The position numbers were made by a program, and so were the translations under genes. From Smallanthus sonchifolius (taxonomy: Eukaryota; Streptophyta; Magnoliopsida; Asterales; Asteraceae): a stretch of 64,000 bases of DNA. Numbering within the stretch: position 1 is the first letter of the stretch; each line of letters starts with the position of its first letter. Shown in pieces: positions 1-12,569 of this stretch. The notes below the pieces were generated by a model. The model was given only the letters and a program-made list of their open reading frames with translations, was not told the DNA's origin and did no database searches. The stretch is from contig CM042027.1 in assembly GCA_023525975.1 (NCBI GenBank), positions 86,956,007 to 87,020,006 on the forward strand, read 5' to 3'.

Positions 1-480
1 AACATCTTCGGATGGAGGGCTGAACTTGATCGTATCCCATCACTAGTCGTGTTGGCAAAGCGTAATGTCTAAGTTGGCTCTATCCTTTGCCCGCTATGTG
101 GGAACTCGCAAGAATCGCCCTACCATCTCCTTACATCTTGTTATTTTGCTTAGGTGGTGTGGCAACATGTTAGTATGTGGTGCAAGATAAATCTGATTAG
201 GTGAACAATGAAGTTTTCAAAGATATTATTCTCATCACATGTTAGTGCATATGGAAGGAAAGGAACGAGGTTCTCTATAATAGCAAATCACCTAAGATGG
301 AAGATATAATTGGGAATATAAAGACATTAGGATTCCTATTACTCAAAAGCCGTTCTAGCCTTAAAACTCTCTCATGGAAAAACTCGATAAGTTTAAATTT
401 CTTGTAATTATGTTCCGATTCCATTGTATCTATTGGTTGGGGCTTTCCCCGTTTTTATAAAAATCTTGCCTTTCTAAATA
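1..480 (+). mobile_element. 3' end of a degraded L1-type LINE
   Basis: The plus strand reads like the C-terminal zinc-binding region that follows reverse transcriptase in plant L1 LINEs: an N-I-F-G-W-R start, an L-C-P-L-C-G motif, then a stretch ending in hydrophobic residues and an A-rich tail near 475-490. It is broken by stops, so it is a relic. It lies about 260 bp beyond the last visible exon of PDR-A, probably inside that gene's intron 15. The element begins left of the window. Confidence 0.6.
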
Positions 481-739
481 AAAAAAGTTAGTTATAAATA
501 GGTGTATAATAGCAATGGTAAGAGAAGTCTTAGTTTTGGCAGTGCATTCATTTATAAATTGTATGTCGATCTTTACATTCTTTTAATGCAAGATTTATAG
601 TATTTTTCACCCTTATAAATGTAGACAGCTGTTATAAGCGTGTATCACATGATAAAAATATATACATTTTCTAAAAGCTGTGTAAAAAAGGCGCGAATTG
701 CATATTTTGTAGTAGTGTCACCAGTAAGTAAGAAGTTAC

Positions 740-3700
740 CTGTGGCATATCAACCGAGTACTTGATATTATCAAATGTAATGGAATGTGCTTCAAATGGA
801 AGTATCATTCCTCTCTTCTTGTTTGCACTGTCTTCATTCCTCATGGATGATAAGTCCCCATCGTCTTCTTGTTCAGGAGCATTTGAATGTATTTTTTCGA
901 ACGCTATACAGTTCATATCAAATGTCACACAAGGTTTACACAAAATATTCGGACAGCAAAGACTTAAAAAGGTTCAAAAACTCACTGTTGAGAAATCTCA
1001 GAGATAAAACATAACAAAGATTGTAGATTATAGTGTAACCAAGCATAACCGCGACAGCTATCCAATACCAGTAACTTTCTGCAAACAATCCTCGAGAAGT
1101 AACTATATATTTCCCTAGTGTTGTATCCATGAAAGGCTATGACAAGAAGCAAACAATGTAATGATGTAAGTCCCATAATCAAATGAAACAATTTACACAT
1201 TAAACAGTTACCTTTTTGAACTTATGTCCAAGATATTCATTTACCACTATACCATTCATGGCATACATCAACGGTGATGACCAGTATCCCCAAATCCACC
1301 ATTTTTTTACATCCTCTTTAGAAAGAAAACCACTTTCATGAGTACACTATCAGATATACTAGAAAATTCAAAACCAATGATACATTTATGCGAAACCAGG
1401 TTATCACCTCGGTTTAAGATGAATCCACCCAAGGCAAAAAGTACAAGAAGTGAAAATGAACCAACTGTGTTCGCAACAATCATGTTGCGGCCAGCAGCCC
1501 CAATGAATCGGAACAATCCAGAAGCCATAATGTTAGATAATGTGAGTAATAAATAATGTTTGAGGAATCTGCAAAAGAAAAATTAAGTAACTGTAAAACT
1601 ATTTACAAGAAAAGTATTGTATTGTCCAAAAAAAGTTACGGAAAGTCAATTTGTAAATTTTATGAATTACCTCCAAATATTAGGATCAAATCCTATAAGA
1701 TAGTAGGTGAGAATTGTCCAAACTCCGGAATCAAGAAACGAAAAAGGAATCTTGACTAGCATTGTTGGAATAGCGTACACCCACGATGGAAAGAAGAAGA
1801 AATCCCGTTGCTTGTAGAACACCGGAAGCTTTGCGATTGTCATTGGAATCTCAGCCATCCCATTGAACATGACCATGTTGACACCAAAGAACAACGCACT
1901 AACATATTGCCCTCCATCTTCAACACCACGTCGGTGCATCTCAGTTCGAAAGAAAACAGATGTACTGACAATCCCCAAGATAATTAGCTGAAACCAAAAG
2001 TGTTGATCATAATTTCAATATACATGATCTCATCAAATTCTATTAAAACAGATTAAATCTAGTGTGATATTACTTGGACTAGTTTAAAGACGAAGATAAA
2101 TGAGTTTCTCTTCACAAGCAACACTTCCCTATCAAAGCAAGCTTTCAAAAGCTCCATGGTGTTTAAACCATACTTTTCCGTTGTGAGAGCCGCAGGGTGG
2201 CTTTTGCTTTTATCATACGGGGTTGCAAGTTCATTTGCTAGTCTCCTTCCAACATGAAATGATTGGTATGAATTAGCAAATTCCTTAGCAGTGACAAATC
2301 TGTAAGGTTCATCTTTTGTCATCCAATATTGTCTCTGATCTTTCTTTGATGTCACCTATTACACAATCCCAGCATGTAAACATGGGAAATGTTTGGGACA
2401 AAATGCATAATTTTTAATCAATTAAAAGTTACATAACCGATGGAAAGGTCTCATGCCAAGACCAAATCATCATGCCCAAATTTCTACATTTTCAATTTGT
2501 TTCGTTCTAATGTAAATTTTGCATCAAATTAGAATTTCAAAGTATTTTCATATTTACTCAGTACTAGTAAAAAGATAAGAGCATCACATATAACAACCCC
2601 TTTGTATGTTTAAAGATGAGTAAAATCACTAGTTGCAGGCAATACTTACTTCTTGCAAGAAGTCAGCAATGTCTTTCCTCTCTGGGCATTTGAAACCCAT
2701 AGATTCAAAAAACTCGAGCACATTTTCACGTGGTCCCTCATACACGATCTTGCCATCACTCACGAGTATAATATCATCAAATAAAGCATACGTCTCTGGT
2801 GCTGGCTGAAGAAGAGATATTAGAGCAGTTCCTTCAAGAATATGAACATAATTTTTCATGGAATTCACTATTTGGAAAGTTGTAGAACTATCCAAACCAG
2901 TAGATATCTCATCCATAAGAAGAACCTTCGATGGTCCAACAATCATTTCGCCTGTAAAAATTTACTAAACTAGTCAAAAAAATGACAATGCATTAAGTCT
3001 TTACAGTCATGCCTCTAATTTAAAATAAAAAATTACCTGTTGTAACACGCTTTTTTTGTCCACCAGATATACCCCTTATCATTCCGTCCCCTACCAAGGT
3101 GTCGGCACACACATCTAACCCCAATATCTTCACAAAAACAGTGTTTTAAACTTGTAGATGATTAATTTTCAACTTTGTTTCCTTTAATTGCTTTCCTTAT
3201 AGAAAACAAAATTAAACATACCTTGATTGTATAATCGGTGACAACACTAGCTTCTTGACCTTTCGATGCCGCTGCCTGGATAATATAATCAATCATAACA
3301 CTACATATGAATAAAACATTTGATTTTCTTCTAGCTCTACAACAAATCAGCTGATTCTATTCATCTTCTAGGCATATTTAGACATTTAAAAGTGTGTAAA
3401 ATTATGTACAACACAATTTACTGGTTCCCTACTGAAGTGTGATGATGAATTATCTCCAATGCAGTTTTACTCATTCTACTTTAAACTACACAGTATGTTT
3501 ATAAATGCTATAAGCAGGGAAAAAAGTAACAAAAATACACACTTTGTACACTTTTAGAAATACACATGGGAAATATAAGTTGTAGTATAAATATAACTGC
3601 AGACCTTCATGTAGATGTCAAGATCAGGATCAGGTTTGATGTTCGCATTTTTCTCTCTTCTAGACAACTCGACCAACATATCTGCAAATATTTGATCAAC

Positions 3701-5644
3701 CCAATATTTATTGATCTGTTAAAATGTGCTTTAGATCTTGAAATATCGTTTCTTGGAGATGTAAAAGTGATGATAAACTAACCATAATGTGATCCTACTC
3801 CTTGAAGCCGGCCAGAAAAAGCCAGTGTTTCTCTAACAGTCATTTCTCCAATATGAACATCATTTTGACTTATATATGCTGAAGTTCTCATGGGTACAAA
3901 CTCATGAAACTCATGCCCATTGTATGTCACCTTTCCAGAAACCTACGTTGATGAATTATTACTTAATAGCATAATATGAATTGCATATTTCTGTTAACTT
4001 AGAAATATTTAGATCTTAAAGTTTCTAATATCCACAATTTTAAATTTCTTATGCATTTATAAATCTAGATTTTTAATTATTTCCTAGCCCTTATAAAAAC
4101 TTTAATACTTTTTAAACTAAATTTATATTTGCACACTTTTGTATAATCTATGAAGATTAAGGGGCTCTTTGACGGCCTCTTAATTGAATCAGTCAGAGGT
4201 AAGGGGTGTTTGTTTCGCTAAAAACCTACCTCTTAATGGTTCAGCAAACCTCTTAATGATTCAACTAAAAAACCATGCTTAACCTTTCAGACCTCTTAAT
4301 GGTTCAGCACTTGCCAAATAACTCCTAGCATATTGATACCTGAAGTTCCTTCGCAAGATTCCCAGCCAATGCCAACAACAACGTTGTCTTCCCTGAACTT
4401 GGGGGGCCCAAGAGCAAAGTCATTCTAAATAATAATTACGCCAATTTAGCACAAGAAATTAATTCCATAAGTTTAAAACGATTATTTAATTAAAAACAAG
4501 ATATAAATTAAAGCCAGTGTGTTCTTCCATCTCACCTGCTCGGTTTTAAGATACCACTAACATCATCCAGGATGGTTATATGTTGTTTTCTATTCGGAAG
4601 CAAATGTAATAAACTCAAGAAAGCCTATTGGAAGGAAGCAAAAATTAAGAAAGATTGTAAATTTATCGTTTCTTGTATTTTAATTATTGTCAGTTTTACC
4701 TCCACAACACCAAAGTAGAAATTGAAAAAGCTAGGTAAAGCTCTGCTTCCTGAATTAACATCTACCTCCACACTCAAGTGCTCAAATCTGACTTCAATTG
4801 TTGGCAACTCAATCCCAACCCTGTAAAATTTCCAATCAGCCCATGAAACTTAAACACATAATCAAGATAATAATCACTACTAGAAAACACGTATAATTTT
4901 ACAAAAGTTTTCGACAAGTTACCAAAAAAGAAATTTCTTACAAATTAGCGACATCTTTCCGACAAAACAAAACAAAAAAACTAATAATAAGATTTCCTAT
5001 AATTTTCCGACAAATTTTTTAAATAAGTTAACTTATTTATTTAATATAACTTATTTATTTAATATAACCGTTGGAATATTGTCGGAAATTACCGAAAGAA
5101 AGACTTGTGTCGCTAATTCGTGGGAAAATTAGTCCGGACTTTGTCAGAAAAAACATTTCCTACGAGGTTTTTCCGACAAACACTAATATCGGAAACTTGT
5201 CGCTAACTGTTAATTCCAACAAGTTTCCACGAAATCAGTTGTGGTAAATTTTTCAGTTTTTTAGTAGTGAATTAACCACTGTTGGTACCTATCAATTCTG
5301 TTTCTGAGCCTCAACAAGAACTTCTCATTATCTTCATCAGCAGCATTCACAAGCCGATCAAGTAATCGTTTTCGGTCTTCCATTCCAAGATCACCGATAT
5401 TAACTTCATTAGAACGTCCGGTTGATCCAAACAACAGACCTTTCTTCAGACGATCAAAAGTTGGTAGCTTTTCAAGAGCCGCCCATTTAAGAGCTTCTTC
5501 GTCATTTTCTTCACGAGAAGATTTTGAAAAAACATCCATAGCAGCATTCCTCCGTAGAGAAGTACTCATAGCCCTTAAACTTCTTATATGTCCACTTCTT
5601 TCTCTTAAACTACTACCTGCTTTGTATATATCACCCCCGTCCAT
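740..5644 (-). CDS. PDR-A: full-size ABCG (PDR) transporter, N-terminal half, partial
   Basis: ATP-driven exporter of the plant PDR family, close to AtABCG40/PDR1, normally in the plasma membrane. Fifteen exons are visible: 5644-5289, 4820-4700, 4624-4536, 4424-4340, 3942-3783, 3681-3605, 3275-3222, 3127-3037, 2951-2650, 2355-2074, 1987-1671, 1568-1408, 1315-1212, 1136-986, 903-740. They sum to 2514 nt (838 codons) with no stop. Exon 4 carries the NBD1 Walker A GPPSSGKTT, exon 8 the signature ISGGQKKRVTTG, exon 9 the Walker B LLMDEIST, and exons 11-14 the first transmembrane domain. The start is the MDGGDIYKA methionine, matching both paralogues. All 15 exon lengths equal those of PDR-B. NBD2 and TMD2 (eight exons in PDR-B) are not in the window; they lie further left or are lost, so completeness cannot be judged. 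Intron 1 holds a CACTA MITE. Confidence 0.9.
4875..5269. mobile_element. CACTA-derived MITE in intron 1 of PDR-A
   Basis: The left end is CACTACTAGAAAACA and the right end is the inverted TTTTTTAGTAGTG. Both are flanked by the 3-bp duplication AAT (4872-4874 and 5270-5272), as expected for CACTA/En-Spm elements. The inside has repeated TTTCCGACAA-type subterminal motifs and no coding capacity. It ends 19 bp from the exon 1 donor site of PDR-A. A related pair sits at 18316-19035. Confidence 0.9.
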
Positions 5645-5739
5645 TCTAACCAACCGTTACAATCAAATGTTGCATAAATCAATCGATAAGAGACAGAGTC
5701 TCTTTTAGGTATACAGACTCATGAAGCATTGCAAGGGGT

Positions 5740-5745
5740 TTTATA
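5740..5745 (-). promoter_or_regulatory. TATA box of PDR-A
   Basis: On the minus strand TTGCTATAAAACC lies about 96 bp upstream of the PDR-A start. The same block occurs upstream of PDR-B (31170-31175). Conservation between paralogues in otherwise diverging flanks supports a core promoter. Confidence 0.65.
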
Positions 5746-5857
5746 GCAAAATGAAGGGAAGGTTCTAAATTTCTAGCGGGAAATTAAAAGTAAAATAATA
5801 AATAAATGGGAATAGGGACATAGGATACCCGCTGGCTGCCAAACAAATTTGACCGTG

Positions 5858-5876
5858 TGAATCTGGACCGTTGATT
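5858..5876 (-). promoter_or_regulatory. Upstream block shared by PDR-A and PDR-B
   Basis: TGAATCTGGACCGTTGATT, read on the plus strand, lies about 220 bp upstream of the PDR-A start. The same 19 bases with one change lie at 31286-31304 upstream of PDR-B. CCGTTG fits the MYB core CNGTTR. A TTGACC (W-box type) sits next to it at 5849-5854 in A only. A regulatory role is inferred from conservation. Confidence 0.4.
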
Positions 5877-5899
5877 AAATGGAATATATATACATCATT

Positions 5900-7030
5900 T
5901 ATTTGACATTAATTATGCAACGGCTGAAAATTAATAAGACCGGCATTTTCTTAAAAAGGTTACAATCATAAAAGGAAATGAAATGAGGAAGTTAACAAAA
6001 ACATTTTTTTGATAATATTGTTTGTGCCTTTTAGCTATGATAGAAAACAACAGACACGATAATACAAAACTTTAATATCTCTTCCGCTTTTTGGTTTGTT
6101 TGGAAAGCAAGGAGCGACGGTTTTGGTTTGTTTGGAAAGAAGGAACGACGACGTTTTTGATGTGTTTCAAGCTCATCTTTTCCAGCGGATTAAGCACAGA
6201 ACAGGTTGGAACCCCCTTTGCTGGTCCATTTGGCGTCATTCCTCGTCTGCCTGTTTTGTTTCTTGTATCCATCGGTTGTATTAGCCCACCTACCGATGTA
6301 GGAAATCGAGCAAAAGAGTAAAACACCGAAGGGTTTTGGAGCAACCCGCTTCCACTCTTTTCCTACCCATGCTTATAATAATTATGTATTTATACTAATC
6401 CAATGCGTATTCTAACCAATCTCTAAATCAAATACAATATATTCTTAGCAAATATAAAGAAAGTAAATATTTTACATTCTAATTAAACAGATTATATCTA
6501 ACACAGACAAAAAAAATTCCAAATTGTTCTCCAAAAAACCTTGTTCTTTAAGTTTTAGAATTATGTGAACAATCTTCCCCCTAATTCTGAAACGGGCAGG
6601 CTTCACATCATCCCACCTTTTTCTTTGATTTTTTTTCCTACCATCCTTCTTGCCTTTTTAAAGAACACGTAGTTCTGTGTGTCAAGAACACACAATTCTT
6701 CAATTTGTTCCGTTTAAAAGCATTCTCATCGGCTTCCTTATCCACATTTTTATAATTACACTAAAAACCACTATGTTTTTTTTTTTACTTTTTAATTAAA
6801 TAATATTTTTTATACATTTATCATTACTTTTTTTATTTTTCAAATGTTTAGTTGTTTTTGGTGTTTCATGTTCCTAAATTTGCTTTTGTATTTCTCATGT
6901 TGATCATTTTTCTAAATATGATTATGATTTATGTTTTTGTTTCATTTATAATTGAATCCAGGATTCGTTTACTGTGTATATAGGTTTCCTTTAACATTGA
7001 TTTAGGTTTCTTTAGCCATGGGAATTAACT
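5900..7030. other. No gene recognised
   Basis: AT-rich intergenic DNA. A more GC-balanced stretch at 6070-6330 has short open frames on both strands but no recognisable domain; it may be a transposon relic. Confidence 0.4.
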
Positions 7031-7032
7031 CT

Positions 7033-7230
7033 TAAAAAAAATTAGACACTAGATGGTCTAGCGGTTGGGGACATTTGTTATCTTAATTGGGCTAAAAGTC
7101 TTCACCCCGAGTAGAACCTCACCCCACAACCCCCAAGAATAAACCCAAAACTTGGGAAACCCGTGGTTCAACCCGAAACGTTTTTGTCCCAAGCAAGACT
7201 CGAACCCATTACATTATATTTGAAAAGTCA
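7033..7230. mobile_element. SINE-like, tRNA-related repeat
   Basis: Contains an A-box-like GGTCTAGCGGTTGG near 7055 and, on the opposite strand near 7195, a B-box-like tract (GACTCGAACCC on the plus strand). It shares phrases such as 'acttgggaaacccgtgg' with the better defined SINE at 43408-43600. Boundaries are approximate. Confidence 0.4.
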
Positions 7231-7274
7231 TGGGGTTATCAATCAACGTTAATTAAATCTTAAAATAATTGCTA

Positions 7275-7430
7275 TTTTGGGTTGGTGGCCAAGTTGTAGA
7301 GGAAAATCTCCTAAGTTTTTTTTTTGAAAGGCAAGTTTCTTTTAATCATCTAGGAGTGGGACTTGAAACCATAACCTCCTCAACCCTTAGAGTATTTGAT
7401 ATACTCACTTGGCTATCCCAAGTGAGAGTA
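7275..7430 (-). mobile_element. SINE-like, tRNA-related repeat
   Basis: The minus strand reads GGGATAGCCAAGTGAG (A-box-like), then about 40 bp later GGTTTCAAGTCCCACTCC (B-box-like), the spacing expected for a tRNA-derived SINE promoter. It is not a tRNA gene because no cloverleaf forms. Confidence 0.45.
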
Positions 7431-7560
7431 CATTTTCTGCAAAGTGGGCGCCATATCAGCTTGGTTACTTTCTCACTTGGGTCTCACATGGCAAAGGAAA
7501 TACCTAAGTGGACATTAAATGCAACAATTATTTTAATACTAATTTGTTTTTAAATAAAAA

Positions 7561-7636
7561 ATAAATAAACCATAAATTCAAATTTCATTAAAAATAAAAA
7601 ATAAATAAACCATAAATTCAAATTTCATTAAAAATA
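7561..7636. repeat. 40-bp direct tandem repeat, two copies
   Basis: The unit beginning ATAAATAAACCATAAATTCA is repeated at 7561 and 7601 with no obvious difference. Confidence 0.85.
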
Positions 7637-7792
7637 TAAATAAAAAAACATAAATTAAAAAAAAAAAAACTAGTCCTCAAGCTCATATTTTGCCTTGATT
7701 TCGTTTTGTTTTTTCTGGCCCGTGGAAGTGATCAAGCTCAGAGAATATCCATCTAATCTTTTTTTTTCTTTTTTCGAATCATTCCTCTCTTT

Positions 7793-8820
7793 TTAAGTCA
7801 AGTTAAATTGTCGCAGTTCCTCGATCATTTGTTGACCAATGTCGATGTGTGTCGGAACGGGGCGAGAGCCCGATGCTTGAGCTTTTGCTTTTTTATTCCC
7901 GATCGGTCGTACTATCACGTCCTCCTCATACATTTGCTCTACATTGATATCATATCTAGATCTTCCATCGGATGCGGCGGGACTATCGGCCATGTCGATC
8001 GAGGATCGTTTCTTTGACGATTCGGCTCCCGTCTTTTTTAGGTAAATTTGTTGCCATTTCGGTGAATTCCTCAAAAGTTCACAAATTATAATTAGAGTCA
8101 TGCCTCCACCATCGTCTTGAAAACGGTCGGTTGCTTGCAACAAAATATCGGTATCACTAACCCCGCTATTTCGGGCCCGCTCACATTCTTCGTATATCCT
8201 ATTGAAAATCATGACCTTTTTGTTTATATGTCCATTTAGAACTCAATTGGTCATTTGTACGGTAATCAGGGTCGACGTCCATCAAGATATAATATTTTTT
8301 GGCAACCCGCTCCAATAATGCGGTCTTGCTTTGAGCGTTCCCTAAAGTAAATAATAAAAGTATTATTTTTGTAAATAACAAAACTATTTTTTTGTAAATA
8401 ATAATACTCTTTTTTTGTAAATAATAAGACTATTAAATTTTACATATGATGGGATCCTCGAATATGTCGACAAACGCCTTAGTCAACTTCAACTCCTCCT
8501 GCATATCCCACTTCTTTGTGGCCCGTGTAGAAGTCAATTCTTTAACTTGCTTCTTCTTTTTGCTTTTCTTTTTTGTAGGGACGGGTTGCGTTTCGGCGAC
8601 GTTTTCTTCATCGGGTGATGCTTGAGTTTCAGGAACAACGTCTGGGTCGGGCAAATTTAACGGTTGGCCTTGTGGTTGTGGAACATAACCCAGTGAACCG
8701 AATGGATTTTGGTTGAACGGAAGCGATTGATTTTGCATACGGATTTGGAACGCGTTTTGTTGGTTGACGTAATGTTGAAATCACCACATCAGGTCGATCG
8801 TTTGGAGTCATGGTTATTTT
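7793..8820 (-). pseudogene. Broken PIF/Harbinger ORF1 (MYB/SANT-like, NAM-associated type)
   Basis: On the minus strand a start near 8811 (MTPNDRP...) is followed by a frameshift into a Q/N/P-rich stretch, a lysine-rich tract (KKKSKKKKQ) and a trihelix/SANT-like segment (TKKWDMQEELKLTKAFVD). A likely intron follows (about 8440-8345), then VAKKYYILMDVDPDYRTNDQL and a downstream piece reaching 7793. This layout matches the accessory DNA-binding ORF1 protein of plant PIF/Harbinger elements. The same protein is seen, more decayed, at 37037-37960. No transposase ORF is adjacent. The GC-rich tract at 8985-9125 looks like the terminal region of the same element. Confidence 0.65.
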
Positions 8821-8984
8821 TTATAAAAATGAGAGAGTAGAGATTGTTTTGATATTGGTGTGTCTAAAAATTTGAGTTAATGAGTTATTTATAAGGTAAA
8901 AAAAATTAAATAAAAGAATTTTTTTTTATTTCCAACGGTCAGAAATTTTAAACCAAATATTACCCTTCAATGGTAACAATAATT

Positions 8985-9125
8985 CCCACCTCCGCGTGAA
9001 GCCTCTCATGGCTACTCCCTCAATCCCCCCCCCCACGCAAGAGGAGGGCGGTGTTCCATAGCCCTTTACGGCATGAAGGCCCTCACGGCACCCTGAGGGT
9101 ATACCTCATACCCTTATAAGATTTC
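8985..9125. mobile_element. Probable terminal region of the Harbinger-type element
   Basis: GC-rich tract with a run of nine to ten C and repeated 'ggcatgaaggccctcacggc' type words, unlike the AT-rich surroundings. Similar tracts accompany the Harbinger relics near 22600, 32220, 36700, 38970 and 59470. No clean inverted repeat was found. Confidence 0.4.
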
Positions 9126-9840
9126 AAGACGATTTTCCTCTACTATTGGATCAGCAACTCCAATAACACACTAAGGTTTAAAAAAGTAATTGATTCATAT
9201 TCCACTATCATAAATAAAAAATTTTGTCTTCCAAAAAAAAACTCTTAAAATAATCAGTAAAAAATGGACATACACATAGTGGGGACAAATTAAACATGGC
9301 ACATGGTGGCTAGTAGCTACGGCTACTGAATAGAATTGAACGCGCCGTGAATCTTCGCCGTTTTCTTAGACGTGATCAAATAAAATATAAATCATTAATT
9401 ATTGACATTTACCACATAGGCTTTGTACAAATTCACACACACTATATTCGCACCACTTATTTATGACGAGACTAGAACCACGACCACATGGAAATGAGAC
9501 ATCATAAAACACTACTAGGTCATTCCATTATGACAAATGCCCTTTGGTTTTATTTTATTTCTTTAAAACTTTTTTACACCCAAATACCACCTTTTTTAAA
9601 TAGTATATATGTCATGAGTTATTATTTCTTTCTAACTCACACACACTTTAAATATACTCTTAAATCTACATCAATGTCTATCATCACACTAGAAACCTCA
9701 ACTTTTTGAGGAGAAATAGGCAAAAAGACATTGTTTGAATATATTTATTTCTGTCCAAAGTTAACAAAAAATCATTTTTATAACTTAGTAAAAACCATAT
9801 GTTTTCAACCAAAATTTAAAACAATCCCCACCATTATTGG
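9126..9840. other. No gene recognised
   Basis: AT-rich, low-complexity intergenic DNA; the open frames are short and have no recognisable motif. Confidence 0.4.
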
Positions 9841-11760
9841 AGATTGATCCTTACTCTTAAACATCAAAATTTAAATTCAGCAGTTGAATATTGCAGGATA
9901 GGTAGGTGTTAGCTTTGAACTTTCTATTGTGATGCATACTTAGTCTCCTAATGGTTTGGATGACGCGATATCCTTGAACCAACCACCGTTTATGTAGACG
10001 GCAATACACATCACACAATACTATCCCTGTTCTAGTCAACCCCTCATTTTTGTGTCCAATAATTATCCTGAAACACTAGCCTGGTTCAGCTAGAGCTCTA
10101 GGATTTGTGCGCCCCCCAATTCCATTCGAAACAACCCCACTTCTCTCTCACATAGGTGATTTAACTTAAAACAATTAAAAGCATCAAGGTTGTCTTGATT
10201 TACACAAATCGTTAACCACATTTATGCTTAACCTCACAACACGTCACTTATTATTTTAGGAATGAACTGGGAAGTGATTAAACTTCATTTTTTTCAATTT
10301 AGGCTTATATATATATATATATCAACTTATACATTATTTATGCCCCCACATTGACCACCATTAGCTATATAATTAGGTTTTCCTATTGTACTTAGATCTT
10401 GGGATCTCCAATTAACTAAGATAGGTTTTCCTTCATATATCATCTTTCATAGGCTTTAGTCCTACTCCTCTTGACGACTTATGTACTAACTCTTTTCTTA
10501 AGCCTTTTGTAAGCGGGTCCGCAATGTTATCTTTTTACTTCACATAGTCAATCGTGATAACCCCCATTGAGAGTAGTTTTCGTACTCTGTTATGTCTACG
10601 TAAAATATGTCATGACGTGCCATTGTATATTGAGCTATTAGCCTTACCAATCGTTGATTGACTTTCACAATGTGTACAAATTGGCTTCAAAGGCTTTGGC
10701 CATCTTGGAATATCTTCCACAAATTGACATAGTCATTCCGTCTCTTCTCTCGTTTTATCGAAGGCGATAAACTCAAATTCCATCGTGGATCTAACAATAA
10801 CATTTTGCTTAGATGACTTCCAAGCTATAGTTGCGCATCCAAGTATGAACACATACCCACCTGTAGATTTGGAATCTTTTATGTCCGAGATACAATTCGC
10901 ATCTTTGTATCCTTCTAACACAACTAGATCATTGTTATAACATTCCATAATCTCTTTTGTGTCTTAAGTTTCTTAGCACCCTTGTTATAGCTTTCCAATT
11001 TTCATAGCTTTACATAGCCCTAAACACCCAGCTTTGAGCATCCATATCTCATTAATCTTTGCTATGTTTTGGACTATAGGAACATATGGACCATCAACTA
11101 CGGATCTCCACATTCCATAATATTGATAGCATATGAAACTCTTCATTCTAATTGTCCACATATCATAATCATCACCATTTTTCAATCTTGGAGGTCTGTT
11201 GGTGCTACCATTGTCTTCAAAACCGATTTGTTGTGCCATATTTGTTATCAAAAGAGAGAAACAAACTTAGGTTTAAGAACAGAATCAGAAAGACGATAAA
11301 AAATATTAATTTGCTTGATCTTGAGCCAAAACTCTAATATCACTTGTAGGATTGTAGGATTACTAACAACACAAGATCCTGTGAAGTTGATATTGGCATA
11401 AATAATAAGAGCTAATAATCAATAACAATGAAAGAATAACTGAGAATAAACTTGCAAAATGCTCAATGTATTTCACTTGCAAAATGTTCAATGTATTTCA
11501 CTCTCAAATGTTTACAAGGTTATAGAAAATTGTGGAATCACACTTACAAATGAGAGATACTTAATACATAAATAGGGATACACGTACCCTTAGGATCAAT
11601 ACAAACCATTGATTCTAAATATAAAATCAAACACACGTCGTTGATCTTATTACAAACATGATACTACAGTATCATTGGCTACTAATAATAGGACTACTGT
11701 AGAATACAAAAGTTACAAATTTTCTACAAAGTTTCGGCTCATTTGCTGAGAAACTGAGAC
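9840..11760 (-). mobile_element. Ty1/copia retrotransposon with large internal deletion
   Basis: On the minus strand a gag start at 11251 (RPPRLKNGDDYDMWTIRMKS, the usual copia N-terminal motif) is followed almost at once, from 10948, by the RNase H end of pol (EGYKDANCISDIKDSKSTGG). A degraded tail reading KDNIADPLTKGL follows near 10500. Protease, integrase and reverse transcriptase are missing, so most of the polyprotein was deleted. Sequence at 11346-11760 looks like the 5' LTR (its end reads CTACA next to a decayed initiator-tRNA binding site, TGATATTAGAG). About 9840-10430 is the candidate 3' LTR. Outer ends are approximate. Confidence 0.65.
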
Positions 11761-12008
11761 TTCGGGTGAAATGGTGCGTGCACTAACTTTTGCAGCAATC
11801 GCAGATCTTCTGCGGATAGTACTATCAGAAAGAAAAGGTTCATTAGAAGCAAAAGAGTTATCAACAGTAAAATGAACTATCCACAGCATATATGTTATTA
11901 GCAGCAGATATGTACTATCAAATGCAGGTGCCTTCTATCAGCAACAAAATTGTTTCATGACTACATATACTTATCAATAGCAAACAACTAAACTGAACTG
12001 TCAGCAGT

Positions 12009-12176
12009 ACAAGAACTTAGACAGTTTTATAGTTATCATCCTTAAGGGCTATAACTCATAGGATATGTAAACCATAAAACATAATATATAACACAAGAAC
12101 TTAGACAGTTTTGTAGTTATCATCCTTAAGGGCTATAACTCATCGGATATGTAAACCAGAAAACATAATATATAAC
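12009..12176. repeat. 84-bp direct tandem repeat, two copies
   Basis: The unit starting ACAAGAACTTAGACAG occurs at 12009 and 12093 with only a few mismatches, indicating a recent duplication. Confidence 0.85.
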
Positions 12177-12547
12177 AGACTCGACTAGGTTTATCATTGT
12201 TAAGTGTTGAATATAAATACTTAATCTTAAGTATAATCATATTAATTTATTAATTAATTACGAAATAAAAGTTGGACACATAAATTGTTGCCTTTAACAC
12301 ATATGGCCGCTAACTTGTTTTGACCGGCGTTTAAAACATAGTTATTTAAGATGGACCCATTTTTGGTTTAAATCACACACAACCAATTTAAGTCGCATAC
12401 AAGCATCTACTTCATCACGGATGATATCAATATAGAGTGATAATTGAGATAAAATGGTGTTTGGTTTTTTATGAGTAATATTAATAATAATATATTACAT
12501 ATATATGGTAATTAGATTAAAAAGGTGACACATTTTAGGTTTAATAC

Positions 12548-12563
12548 CACTACAAGAATTCCT
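12548..12563 (+). mobile_element. CACTA transposon left terminus
   Basis: CACTACAAGAATTCC is the canonical plant CACTA terminal motif. A convincing matching right end was not found. Rightward lie several exon-like fragments, and at 16925-17230 subterminal-type repeats of another CACTA family. Confidence 0.5.
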
Positions 12564-12569
12564 TTATAT

